In this document: one piece after another, positions 19,445 through 28,371 of the stretch
Numbering within the stretch: position 1 is the stretch's first letter
How the letters are laid out: every line of letters starts with the position of its first letter
Source of the DNA: Sphingopyxis fribergensis
Lineage (GTDB): Bacteria > Pseudomonadota > Alphaproteobacteria > Sphingomonadales > Sphingomonadaceae
NCBI RefSeq assembly: GCF_000803645.1
Contig: NZ_CP009122.1
Location: 2,828,501 to 2,892,500 of the forward strand
Direction: 5' to 3'
DNA length: 64,000 nt
Program-made: the position numbers and the translations under genes
The notes under the pieces: generated by a model
What the model was told of the DNA's origin: nothing
Seen by the model: the letters and a program-made list of their open reading frames with translations, nothing else
Databases searched by the model: none

Positions 19445-20228
19445 GTGCTTCCTTTTATTCTTCCGAACATACAATTCGGTTGCGGTTGTTTGATCTGCTT
19501 TTTTTCAGGCGTAGCCGAGGGGGGCCCGCGCTTATGCTCTCCGAGGTCCGCTCGTTTTCCCCGTTCGGCTCGTCCTGCCAGCCCCGGAGACGAAGGATGG
19601 GTCGCCGACCGCCACTCGTTGGTGTTTCCAAGGTCATCATACCAGCCTTTCGCGGCGCTCGCCTCGACGGACGATGCTTTCATTGGTCCTGCCAGCCGGC
19701 GCGACGCGACCCGAAGGGCTTCGACCAGTGGACAATGGTAGCCGGTTCAGGGAATACCGGCTGGCAGGTGGCGGGACCCGGCGCCTAGGTTAGGGAGAAA
19801 TAGCGCAAACGGTCCCGTCAAACCGAACGGGAAAAACAATGCCGCGGAGAACGCCACGATCGCGAGCGACCGCGCCGACTTCAACAGGGGAAATGAATGC
19901 GCTAGTTCCCATTATCTCTCCGGAGCACATTATGGAATGAGCGCTCATTCCAATTTTCAATAGGCAACCCCGTTTCTCTGGTCAAGCAGTAAATTCAATT
20001 CTGGTCAGCGTCTGTGCCTGCGATCATACGCCTCGCGCTTCCGGTCTTTAAAGGGCAGATCCCAGCGGACACAGCTCAATCACCCGATGATAGCCGCTGC
20101 TCAGCTGAATCCAGCGGCATCATCGCTTATACTCGCCGCAAGTCAGGGCTGCGGTCTAAAAGCTTTACCGTCACCGATGTCACGATGGGTCCTCCCCCGC
20201 TTACGGCCTTGCGCGCATTTCGGAGTCG
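19445..20228. other. Intergenic region with palindrome
   Basis: About 780 bases without a convincing gene. The only distinct element is the perfect palindrome at 19933-19952. The region may once have held a gene controlled by it. Confidence 0.4.
19933..19952. promoter_or_regulatory. Operator-like perfect palindrome, copy 2
   Basis: TGGAATGAGCGCTCATTCCA is a perfect 20-bp inverted repeat in an AT-richer stretch. It shares the TGGAATGAG half-site with the near-palindrome at 13269-13290. It fits a TetR-family operator. It lies about 280 bases past the stop of a TetR gene but not upstream of any intact gene. Confidence 0.55.
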
Positions 20229-20858
20229 TCACGGCTGGGCTTGCACGCGACCGCTTTCCAGTCCCGCTAGACCGAGCGCGCGCATCATCAGGCAAGCAGT
20301 GCTGTGGCTTGTCGCCTCGGCATCGACGGGTGGCGACATCGCCGTGCGATGGCCGAGGCCGATGAAGCAGGCCATCATGACATCTCCATAGGAGTCGAGC
20401 TCGGCCGCGGGCACATCGGGCCGCGCAAGCGCAGCGAGGCGGCGTATGCCATCGCGGTAAAAGGCGGTCTGCGTCTCGAACCGCTCCGCGACTGTCGGAT
20501 TTCGGCAAGCCTCTGCCAAAATCTCATAGAACAGGCTGCTATCCTCATTGTGCAACGAACTGGCAGCGATTGCCTTGATCGCCTCGAACATCGCAAGCTC
20601 GCGCCGTTCCACAGCGTCGAAAATCGAGTGCATCTCGGCTAGGCGAACGCGCACATTTTCTTCTACTATTGCGAGGATGACGTCGTCCTTGTCGGTAAAG
20701 AGTCGATATATCTGGCCGACGCTGACCGATGCTTCTTCCGCCAATTCCGCCGTTGTCGTCGCATAAAAGCCCTTCGAACCGAACAATCTGCGAGCAGCAT
20801 CGACTATTCTCTCGCGCGGCGACTCTCCCTCGACATAATTTCTTGAAGAACGTTTCAT
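20229..20858 (-). CDS. TetR-family transcriptional regulator
   Basis: 209 residues from ATG 20858, chosen because AAAGG lies six bases upstream; an in-frame start at 20906 is less favoured. The N-terminal helix-turn-helix is clear (RERIVDAARRLFGSKGFYATTTAELAEEASVSVGQIYRLFTDKDDVI). The C-terminal ligand domain is all-helical with no recognisable subtype. No target gene is adjacent: IS701 lies upstream and a gene-free stretch downstream. It may bind the TGGAATGAG palindromes at 13.3 and 19.9 kb, which is a guess from proximity. Confidence 0.9.
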   Translation of the reverse strand: MKRSSRNYVEGESPRERIVDAARRLFGSKGFYATTTAELAEEASVSVGQIYRLFTDKDDVILAIVEENVRVRLAEMHSIFDAVERRELAMFEAIKAIAASSLHNEDSSLFYEILAEACRNPTVAERFETQTAFYRDGIRRLAALARPDVPAAELDSYGDVMMACFIGLGHRTAMSPPVDAEATSHSTACLMMRALGLAGLESGRVQAQP

Positions 20859-21037
20859 TCGAACCTTTCCCTGCGTCCTCTGTTTGACGATCTTTGGACG
20901 CGACACATGCCGGTCCGCTCCATCCGGGTCTATCCCGCAGGCTTACATTTCATATGGATGAGGGGGAAGCACTAACAGCTTGCTGAAATGGGCTTCATCG
21001 CGCGGTCGACAGGATTCCGTTCCCGTCATTGGACTAG

Positions 21038-22469
21038 CACTACTTTGGCAGAAGTTTGATTTTGGGGATTCCCATTTTGGTTGATGGGTGATTCATAGGG
21101 AGCCGACGTTGGAAGGATGTCGGCGATGGATGGTGATTGGCGTGTTGATCTGGAGCGTTGGCTGGCGCCCTATCTGGAGGGCCTTGGCCACAAGGCTCGG
21201 CAACGGATGTGCCCGGCCTATGTCGCGGGCCTGATCGGTCCGGGGGATCGCAAGAGCATCCAGCCGATGGCGGCGCGGACGGGCGAAGTCGGCTATGATC
21301 GCCTGCATCACTTCATCGGTGCGGGCCTTTGGGACAGCGGTCCGCTTGAGGCGACCCTGTGGGAACAGGCCGATGCGCTGGTCGGCGGCGACAAGGCATG
21401 GCTGATCATCGACGACACCGCGTTGCCGAAGAAAGGGACGGCGTCGGTGGGAGTGGCGCCGCAATATGCATCAGCGCTGGGCAAGAATGCGAACTGCCAG
21501 ACGCTCGTATCGGTGACGCTGGCGTCGCGAGAGGTGCCGATCATGCTGGGCTTGCGGCTGTTCCTGCCGGAAAGCTGGACGAGCGACGAGGCGCGCATGG
21601 TCAAGGCGGGCGTGCCCGAGCCCTTCCGCCCGTATCGCACCAAGCCGGCGATCGCTATCGAGGAAATCGACCGGGTCATTGCCGCCGGGGTGCGCTTTGG
21701 CTGTGTGCTCGCGGATGCCGGATACGGCCTCTCGGCTTCTTTCCGCCAGGGGCTGAGCACAAGAGGCTTGCACTGGGCGGTCGGCATCCCACGGCACCAG
21801 AAGGTTTATCCCGCTGATGTGCAACTGATCTTCCCCGTGGCGGGACGCGGGCGTCCCCGTCAGCACCACGTTCCGGACACCGCATCGCGCGCCGCCCACG
21901 CCGTGCTCGACGACGCAAAATGGCGACAGATCAGTTGGCGTCGGGGAACGAAGGGACGCCTGAGCGCGCGCTTTGCCGTCATGCGCGTCCGCATCGCCGA
22001 CGGCCCGCCGCAACGCATCGGCGCCTCGGGCGCGCAGCACATGCCCGGGGAAGAAGCATGGCTGGTCGGCGAGCATCGCTCCAGCGGCGAGCGCAAATAT
22101 TATCTCTCGAACCTGCCCGCAGATACGCCGATCCGGGATATCGCCGGCGCCATCAAGGCGCGCTGGATCTGCGAGCAGGCCCATCAGCAACTCAAGGAAG
22201 AACTCGGTCTCGACCATTTTGAAGGGCGATCATGGACAGGTCTTCATCGCCATGCCCTCATGACGATGATCGCATATGCCTACCTGCAATCCCGCCGCCT
22301 CGCTCAGGCGGGACGGAAAAAAAAGAATCGCAGGACCACCGCCGCAACCCAGTCTGCCCGCAGTCCGGCAGGCCATCCTTGATCACCTATCCAGGCCGCC
22401 GCCTGCCTGTTGCCCCCAATGCGGTCACCGCCTCCGTGAAGAGACAATCAAACTTCTGCCAAAGTAGTG
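21038..22469 (+). mobile_element. IS701-family insertion sequence, complete
   Basis: 1,432 bp with perfect terminal inverted repeats of 24 bp (each end begins CACTACTTTGGCAGAAGTTT), flanked by the 4-bp duplication CTAG at 21034-21037 and 22470-22473, as expected for this family. It carries one intact transposase. The right-hand CTAG includes the stop codon of an IS5-type transposase remnant, so it is inserted in that remnant. Confidence 0.95.
21117..22382 (+). CDS. IS701-family transposase
   Basis: 421 residues, intact. It has the DDE-type core of the family: LIIDDTALPKKGTASVGVAPQY near the N-terminal third, VLADAGYG in the middle and ARWICEQAHQQLKEELGLDHFEGRSW with the catalytic Glu. The N-terminal WLAPYLEGLGHKARQRMCPAYVAGL region is also typical. 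Start at 21117, or 21126, which has better spacing from GGAAGG. Probably still functional. Confidence 0.93.
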   Translation: MSAMDGDWRVDLERWLAPYLEGLGHKARQRMCPAYVAGLIGPGDRKSIQPMAARTGEVGYDRLHHFIGAGLWDSGPLEATLWEQADALVGGDKAWLIIDDTALPKKGTASVGVAPQYASALGKNANCQTLVSVTLASREVPIMLGLRLFLPESWTSDEARMVKAGVPEPFRPYRTKPAIAIEEIDRVIAAGVRFGCVLADAGYGLSASFRQGLSTRGLHWAVGIPRHQKVYPADVQLIFPVAGRGRPRQHHVPDTASRAAHAVLDDAKWRQISWRRGTKGRLSARFAVMRVRIADGPPQRIGASGAQHMPGEEAWLVGEHRSSGERKYYLSNLPADTPIRDIAGAIKARWICEQAHQQLKEELGLDHFEGRSWTGLHRHALMTMIAYAYLQSRRLAQAGRKKKNRRTTAATQSARSPAGHP

Positions 22470-22845
22470 CTAGGCCGCGTTGACAAAAGACTTCAGCCAT
22501 AGCCGCGTGGCGGCGAGGTTTAGGAAGCTCTCGAACGAGAGAAGGGTTTTGTCATATCGAGTGGCGATGCGTCGTTGCTGTTTGAGCTTTCCGAACATGC
22601 GCTCGACGCGGTTGCGGTCCTTGTAACGGCGATAGTCGGGATGCTCTGGCACCTTGCGGTTCGAGCGGGGCGGGATGATCGGCAGGATGCCCCGGGTCAG
22701 CAGGCTTTCCCGGAAGCGATCACCATCATAGCCCTTGTCCGCGAGCAGCGCCTTGGGTGTGGCGACGGGGATCGCCATCAGCGGTTCGGCAGCGGTGTAA
22801 TCAGAAGCCTCGCCGCCGGTCAGGATGGCCGAGAGTGCTTTCCTT
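22470..22845 (-). mobile_element. IS5-family remnant (C-terminal transposase half)
   Basis: On the minus strand the frame ILTGGEASDYTAAEPLMAIP continues through ALLADKGYDGDRFRE and YKDRNRVERMFGKLKQQRRI to a stop at 22470: the second Asp and catalytic Glu parts of an IS5/IS427-type transposase. The N-terminal half is missing: homology fades near 22845, about 100 bases before the next IS relic. The 3' end is displaced by IS701, which inserted at its stop codon. Inactive. Confidence 0.8.
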
Positions 22846-22919
22846 GACGATGGAAGCCATCTGGATCATAAAATCACCAGCGCCGATCACCCTCGGCGTA
22901 ACGAGACCTGCCGGCCTTT

Positions 22920-23504
22920 TCACGCTATGCCTTCCCAACATAGGACGTTGTCGGACCAGATATGCTCGGGTGGCCCATGCTCGGTGAACAGATCGGCGAG
23001 GACGTCGATGACGTCGTTCGACCGGAACCGCCGCAGCGGCACCATCGCCAGGCATTCCCGGCTGTGCTCGTCGATGATGTTGAGCATCCGGAACTTCCGG
23101 CCGTTGTGCGTCTGATCCTCGACAAAGTCGTAGGACCACACATGCCCGCGGTGCAGCGGGCGCAACCGGATGCACGACCCGTCGCCAAGCCAGAGCCGGC
23201 GGCGCTTCGGTTGTCTCTTCGGCACCTTTAAACCCTCCCGCCGCCAGATGCGCTCGACCACCGACAGGCTGACCTGCCAGCCGGCATGCCCGAGCAGCGC
23301 ATGGATACGGCGATAGCCGTAACGGCCATAATCCTTCACCAGCGCGATAATGTCGGCCGTCAGGCGCCGCTCGTCGGCATGATCTCTCGGAGGATGCCGC
23401 TGTGTCGAGCGGTGCTGACCGAGCACGCGGCAGGTCCGTCGCTGCGATACCGATAATGCACGACGGACCTGCTCGATCGCCTCGCGGCGACGGGAGGTGC
23501 TCAA
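22920..23504 (-). pseudogene. IS3-family orfB (integrase), C-terminally truncated
   Basis: About 185 residues of the IS3 integrase: the N-terminal HTH_21-like region (YGYRRIHALLGHAGWQVSLSVVERI), the first Asp in WSYDFVEDQTHNGRKFRMLNIIDEHSRECL and the second Asp in HIWSDN. After that the frame runs into unrelated sequence (VLCWEGIA) and stops; the DDE glutamate is absent. Inactive. Confidence 0.85.
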
Positions 23505-23848
23505 AAAGTCAGCTTCGATGCCTCTTGCAGGATCGCCTTGTCCAGTGCGAGGTCCGCGACAAGCCGCTTCAGCCGTGCATTCTCGCGCTCCAAATCCTTC
23601 ATCCGCCGCGCCTGATCAACCTTCAGGCCGCCATATTCCTTGCGCCACCGATACAGCGCCTGTTCGGATATCCCGATCTGGCGGCAAGCCTCGACCGCAG
23701 TCGATCCCCGCCCGACCAGCACATCCGCCTCACGCAGCTTCGCGATGATTTGTTCCGGCGTAAACGTTGACGTCCCATAACTTTCTCCAATTCTCTCGCC
23801 ACAATCGGCTCTCTCTAGAATTGGACCAGTTTTTCCAAGGCAGACCAA
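22944..23848 (-). mobile_element. IS3-family element, truncated at its 3' end
   Basis: The left end (TTGGTCTGCC... read leftward from 23848) matches the fragment at 18704. orfA and orfB follow. The element stops within orfB after codons for HIWSDN near 22944, so the right inverted repeat and the last catalytic Glu are missing. It is inserted next to an IS66 tail at 23858-23898. Confidence 0.88.
23501..23790 (-). pseudogene. IS3-family orfA, start frameshifted
   Basis: The HTH and leucine-zipper part is intact (FTPEQIIAKLREADVLVGRG, EQALYRWRKEYGG, LERENARLKRLVADLALDKAIL, end SKLTF). The normal ATG GGA CGT start is out of frame because the run GTTTACG has one T less than the copy at 18.7 kb. 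Translation in frame would have to come from outside the element. The stop lies in ACTTTTTGA, where a -1 shift into orfB is usual for IS3 elements. Confidence 0.75.
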
Positions 23849-23857
23849 TCTCGCCCA

Positions 23858-23898
23858 ACTCATGCCATGGTCCACCGTGGCCTGAAAACACCGGTTAC
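23858..23898 (+). mobile_element. IS66-family right-end tail
   Basis: The last codons of tnpC (LMPWSTVA, stop) and the terminal repeat ending TGAAAACACCGGTTAC match the right end of the intact IS66 at 54210-54244 almost base for base. Everything upstream has been replaced by the IS3 relic. Confidence 0.8.
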
Positions 23899-24074
23899 AT
23901 GCTTTCGCTGCTTGGCACTGTTTCGCCTTCCCGTTCTATCTGGTGCGGCGCGAACGATGGCTTGAACGCCGCAACGGCATGGCCGGCGAACGCTGAGTGG
24001 TAGCTCCCTTTCCCGGCAGGCAAGGTCTGGCAAGCACCGCACCTGCGGGAACCCGGGGCGAAGGACAACCAGGA

Positions 24075-25070
24075 TCAGGCTGCAAGTGGCGGTGCAGTGT
24101 GCGTATCCCAAAGGGCAAGAATGCTGCGGAGTGCGGTTACAAAGGCCAAAGGCTGATCGAGCATCAGATGGTGACGGGCTTCAGGCACCGCGATGATCGG
24201 AATGTCACCTCCACCCAGCTCGCGGACGTATTCGGCCGATTCCGGGGTGAAGAGTTGGCTCATACCGCCGTGCACGATGGCCTTCCGGCCCGGTGCCTGC
24301 ACCAGACGCTCGCCCATGGTGAGCCATTCGTTGGGCTTGTTGCTCCTTCGAAAGACCTCGGTTGAAAACTTCCACGTCCACTCGTCTCCATCCTGTCGCA
24401 GGGAATGATAGGCCATGTAGTCCAGAAGGAATGGCTCGCCGACCGGCTGGGGCGGGGAAAGGATGTACCGCTTACGTGCCGTTTCATAGCAGGGATAACG
24501 CTTGCTGGGCTTGTCCGGATCGCCGGAACCAGGGCTTGACCGCCTGAGGTTCCAGTACTCTTCCAGGAGAGCGGGCCGCATGATCATGAGATCGCAAACC
24601 ACCACTCCGGCAAAGGCCTCGGGCCACTGGGTCACGGCTGTCAGGGCTGCGCCCGACCCGAAGCTGTGCGCGATGATTGTCGGCTTTTGGCCATCCGCAA
24701 ACATATTCAGCGCCTCGGCAATCTCGCGAAACTCGCCCCCTCTCGCCAAGAGGTCGGCGCGCCCACGCATGTCGCTGTCGCCCATGCCGGCCAGATCAAA
24801 CGCCACCACGTCATAATCTTCTGCCAGAAACGGTGCAATGAAGGCAAAGCAGCGCGCATGTGCCAGAAAGCCATGGGTCATCAATACCTTGGGCTTGCTG
24901 GGGTCACCCCATCGGAAATAGTGCGCCTTGGCCCCATCTATTTCCACATAACCTTCTTCGCGGGGCACCTTGAGCGCCGAAACGAACCATTCGGGCAGAT
25001 GTGAGCCGTCGCCAGCCCAAACAGGATCAATGTCCACTGGAAAGTCACTTATTCTGAACATCTCATTCAT
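24075..25070 (-). CDS. Alpha/beta hydrolase of the catabolic operon
   Basis: 331 residues from ATG 25070, sharing one base with the stop of the monooxygenase gene (TGATG). The fold is clear: oxyanion strand HGFLAH, FDLAGMGDSD, nucleophile Ser136 in AHSFGSG, and a late His in ARHHLMLDQP. Being coupled to a Baeyer-Villiger monooxygenase, it most likely opens the lactone or ester that enzyme makes, as seen in cyclic ketone pathways. A CoA-thioester or C-C hydrolase role cannot be excluded. It is the last gene of the nine-gene minus-strand operon. Confidence 0.88.
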   Translation of the reverse strand: MNEMFRISDFPVDIDPVWAGDGSHLPEWFVSALKVPREEGYVEIDGAKAHYFRWGDPSKPKVLMTHGFLAHARCFAFIAPFLAEDYDVVAFDLAGMGDSDMRGRADLLARGGEFREIAEALNMFADGQKPTIIAHSFGSGAALTAVTQWPEAFAGVVVCDLMIMRPALLEEYWNLRRSSPGSGDPDKPSKRYPCYETARKRYILSPPQPVGEPFLLDYMAYHSLRQDGDEWTWKFSTEVFRRSNKPNEWLTMGERLVQAPGRKAIVHGGMSQLFTPESAEYVRELGGGDIPIIAVPEARHHLMLDQPLAFVTALRSILALWDTHTAPPLAA

Positions 25071-26704
25071 CAGGTTGCGCTGTCCTTGTTCGCTGGTGTG
25101 CTGGCGGCAAAGCCGCGGTAGGCATCGCGTGCCACATCGCCGCAAATCGCAGCATAGGTCGACACGCTTGGAAAATTGATGAGTTGGCGCTTCTTACCCG
25201 GGATGTTTGCGCCCATGTACCAGGAGTCCGCTTCGGGAAAGAGCGTCATCGCGCCAACCTGAGCGACCATTTCGGTCCAGTCCGCCTCTGCTTGCGGATC
25301 GGCGTCGAAAAGATCGTAACCGTTGTTTCGCAGCCAGACCATGAAATCGCAGATCCAGTCGCCCTGCATTTCCGCGCTTGTCGGGCCGTTGGAAAAACCC
25401 GAGGGGCTCAGGGGTCCGTAAGCGAACAGCATGTTGGGGAAACCCGATACCGCCATTCCCAGATAGGCGCGCAGCCCGTTGTACCAAGCTTGCGACAGTG
25501 ACAGGCCGCCCCTGCCGGTGATGTTCATGTCGATTAACCCGCCCCGCCCCGCGTCGAAGCCGGTGGCGAAAACGATGAGATCGCATTCGACCTCGCCGTC
25601 TGCGGTTGTGATTGCGTGCGGCCCGACACGGGTGATCGGGTTTGCCTTCAGATCAACCAGCGCAACATTGTCCTGCGCGAAAATCTCGTAATATCCCTTT
25701 TCCAGCGAAGGTCGCTTCGTGCCGAACGGATGCGGCGGTTCGGATGGGGCGAGTTTCTCGGCCAGATCGGGATCGGCGATCCGCGCGCGAACCTTGTCGC
25801 GCCAGAAATCGTAGGCGTGGCGATTGGCTGCGCGATTGGTAAGCAAGTCGGCGAAGTTGTGGTACCAGAACCTCAATCCGCCTCGCTGCCATAAATCTTC
25901 GAAGTGGGCATTGCGCTCAATCTCGTCGACTTCGAGCGCCGAGACTTCAAGTGACTGGCTTTCAAATCCTCCGCTCGTCTGCCTGCGCTGTTCGAAAAGG
26001 GCAGGATAGCTGTGCTTTTCGCGTTCCTGATCCTCCCGCGTCAGCCGCTCTTGCCGCATCGGCAGGGCCAGGATCGGGGTTCTTTGGAACAGGGTCAGCG
26101 TCGCAGCACGTTTGGCTGCTTCCTGCGCAACCTGCACTCCGCTTGCTCCTGTTCCAATCACGGCAACTTTGCGCCCATCCAGATCAATACCTTCCTGCGG
26201 CCAGCGCGCCGTGTGGCACCATTCGCCCTCGAAATCCTCAATGCCTGGGATGTCCGGGACATACGGCTTCGACGCGAAGCCGAGTGCAGGCAGCAGGAAG
26301 CGTGTCGATATGGTTTGCCCGCCCTCAAGCTGTATGTGCCATAGCCCCGCCCCCGCATCAAAGTCGGCGCATTCGACCCTCGACCCCATCCGCATCAGCG
26401 GCCAAAGGTTCAGCGTATCGCAAACATGACGGAAATAGGCCCTGAGCTCTTCCCAGCCAGGAAAGCGCTCACTCCAGGTCCATGGCTGCCACACTTCGGG
26501 CATCGAGAATTCATAGAGCGGAATCTGCGAATCCACCCGTGCGCCGGGATAGCAATTCCAGTGCCAGATGCCGCCCGGATCGGCCGCCGCATCGACCAGC
26601 AGCACGTTGAACCCGGCGTCACGCAACTTGTGGAGCAGGTAGATCCCGCTGAAGCCGGCACCGACGATCACGGCGTCGTAATCGGGCGAAGTCTGGGTCG
26701 TCAT
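25070..26704 (-). CDS. Type I Baeyer-Villiger monooxygenase
   Basis: 544 residues from ATG 26704 (ATGA overlap with the synthetase gene). It has the FAD site GAGFSG (15-20), the BVMO fingerprint FEGEWCHTARW (158-168), the NADPH site GTGASG (184-189) and the late FATGFD. Such enzymes insert oxygen next to a ketone, giving an ester or lactone; length and motifs match the cyclohexanone/steroid/phenylacetone group. With the following hydrolase and the divergent P450 it implies that a cyclic or branched ketone is an intermediate of the pathway. Confidence 0.94.
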   Translation of the reverse strand: MTTQTSPDYDAVIVGAGFSGIYLLHKLRDAGFNVLLVDAAADPGGIWHWNCYPGARVDSQIPLYEFSMPEVWQPWTWSERFPGWEELRAYFRHVCDTLNLWPLMRMGSRVECADFDAGAGLWHIQLEGGQTISTRFLLPALGFASKPYVPDIPGIEDFEGEWCHTARWPQEGIDLDGRKVAVIGTGASGVQVAQEAAKRAATLTLFQRTPILALPMRQERLTREDQEREKHSYPALFEQRRQTSGGFESQSLEVSALEVDEIERNAHFEDLWQRGGLRFWYHNFADLLTNRAANRHAYDFWRDKVRARIADPDLAEKLAPSEPPHPFGTKRPSLEKGYYEIFAQDNVALVDLKANPITRVGPHAITTADGEVECDLIVFATGFDAGRGGLIDMNITGRGGLSLSQAWYNGLRAYLGMAVSGFPNMLFAYGPLSPSGFSNGPTSAEMQGDWICDFMVWLRNNGYDLFDADPQAEADWTEMVAQVGAMTLFPEADSWYMGANIPGKKRQLINFPSVSTYAAICGDVARDAYRGFAASTPANKDSAT

Positions 26705-28314
26705 GATGCGGCAGTCAGGCTCTCGGCAATTGCCTTCGCCGTTGCGTAGTCGGCCTTGCCGTTCGATGCGCGCAGGGGGGTATTCGTTGGATATATGGCC
26801 TTCGGCGTCTTGTATCCTGCCAACTGCCCCCGCACATGATCCTTGACGGCTTGCTCGTCGAACGGAGCGTCGACGCTGAGGTGGACAACAGCGGTGACGG
26901 CTTGGCCCCATTTCTCGTTCGGCACGCCCACGACCAGCGCGTCACCAATGGCGGGATGGGTCTTGAGAATCTCCTCGACTTCCTCGGGGTAAACTTTCTC
27001 GCCAGCAGTGTTGATGCAGACGCTGCCACGGCCCAGCAAGGTCAGGCTGCCATCGGCCTCGACCATGCACCAGTCGCCGGGAATCGAATAGCGGACCCCA
27101 TCGATTGTGCGGAACGTCTTGGCGGATTTTACGGGATCCTTGTAATATCCCGCCGGGATCGCCCCCATGAGAGCGATAAATCCCGGTACGCCGCTTCCCG
27201 GCGTCACTTTCCGGTCGTTTTCGTCAAAGACATCGCAGAATTCGCCAATCGCAAATTTTGCGGTGTTGGTGCCCCCTTGCGCGGTTGTGATGGAGCGGCC
27301 GAAGCCGAGCCCTTCGGAAGCGCCGAAGCTGTCCATCAGCACCACCTGGGGGATATGCTTGCACAGTCCAGCCTTGACTTCCTTGCTCCACATCACGCCG
27401 GATGAAACGATGGTAACGAGGCTGCTGGTATCCCAGCGGCCGGGATTCTCGTCCAGCGCTTGCAGCATCGGCTTGGCAAATGCATCGCCCACAATTGCGA
27501 TGCTTTGCACCTTGTGCTTATCAACCGTTTCCCACAATTCCGTCGCATCGAAGGACGGGTCTGCAAGTGTAACGATGGCGCCGCCCGACATAAGTGTGCC
27601 GATCGCGGTGATGAAGCCGGTCCCGTGCATCATCGGGCAGGATGGCAGGGTGCGGTTGCCGGGCCCTTGACTTGTGATCAACGCGACGTGTTCTTCGAGT
27701 GTCTGAGGAACGGGGGCGAGCAGCTTCTGGGCCTCGAGCTGTGCTTTGCGCATTTGGTCGTGATGCCACATCACGCCCTTGGGCATGCCCGTCGTGCCGC
27801 CGGTATAGATGAAGAGCTGATCTTCGGGAGAGCGCACTATGCCGAGCGCCGATCCGTCGCCTTCTTGCGCGAGTGTCTCGTAAGGGATCGCAAAAGGCGC
27901 GATTTGCGAAGCCTCGCCAATTTCCACAAAGGTGTGAACTTTCTCGAGCCGATCCTTGAGCTCGACGATACAGTCGCGGAATTCCGAACTGTAGACGATC
28001 ACTTCGCTATCGGAATCGTCGAAGATGTAGAAGACCTCCTCGGCGACATAGCGGTAATTGATGTTCACATGGATCAGGCGCCCCTTGAAGCAGGCTGCCA
28101 TCAACTCGCCGTATTCGGGTCGGTTGCGCATATAAAAGGCAACCTTGGCCCCATTGCCGGCTCCGCGCTGCCGAAGCGCGCGGGCGACATTGTTCGAACG
28201 TCCGGACATTTCGGGCCAGGTAATGATCCGGTCACCGTGGATCAGGGCTGGCGCATCCTTTGGCATGACAGGCTCGAAAGCGTCGAGAATGTCGCCGAGA
28301 TTCCAGTCGGTCAC
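26701..28314 (-). CDS. Acyl-CoA synthetase (AMP-forming)
   Basis: 537 residues. The adenylation core motifs are intact: P-loop YTGGTTGMPKGVMWHHDQ, DSFGASEG, and the C-terminal YSIPGDWCMVEADG and GRGSVCINTAGEKVYPEEVEE hinge, with the catalytic Lys near the end (ASNGKADY). It activates a carboxylic acid as its CoA thioester. The sequence style resembles the FadD enzymes of steroid and terpenoid degradation rather than housekeeping FadD. It overlaps the monooxygenase gene by four bases. Confidence 0.92.
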   Translation of the reverse strand: MTDWNLGDILDAFEPVMPKDAPALIHGDRIITWPEMSGRSNNVARALRQRGAGNGAKVAFYMRNRPEYGELMAACFKGRLIHVNINYRYVAEEVFYIFDDSDSEVIVYSSEFRDCIVELKDRLEKVHTFVEIGEASQIAPFAIPYETLAQEGDGSALGIVRSPEDQLFIYTGGTTGMPKGVMWHHDQMRKAQLEAQKLLAPVPQTLEEHVALITSQGPGNRTLPSCPMMHGTGFITAIGTLMSGGAIVTLADPSFDATELWETVDKHKVQSIAIVGDAFAKPMLQALDENPGRWDTSSLVTIVSSGVMWSKEVKAGLCKHIPQVVLMDSFGASEGLGFGRSITTAQGGTNTAKFAIGEFCDVFDENDRKVTPGSGVPGFIALMGAIPAGYYKDPVKSAKTFRTIDGVRYSIPGDWCMVEADGSLTLLGRGSVCINTAGEKVYPEEVEEILKTHPAIGDALVVGVPNEKWGQAVTAVVHLSVDAPFDEQAVKDHVRGQLAGYKTPKAIYPTNTPLRASNGKADYATAKAIAESLTAAS

Positions 28315-28371
28315 ATCAGTTCTCCTCTGCGAACGGGGCGGCTCTGGCGTGCGCTATCCCCGGAAGAAATA

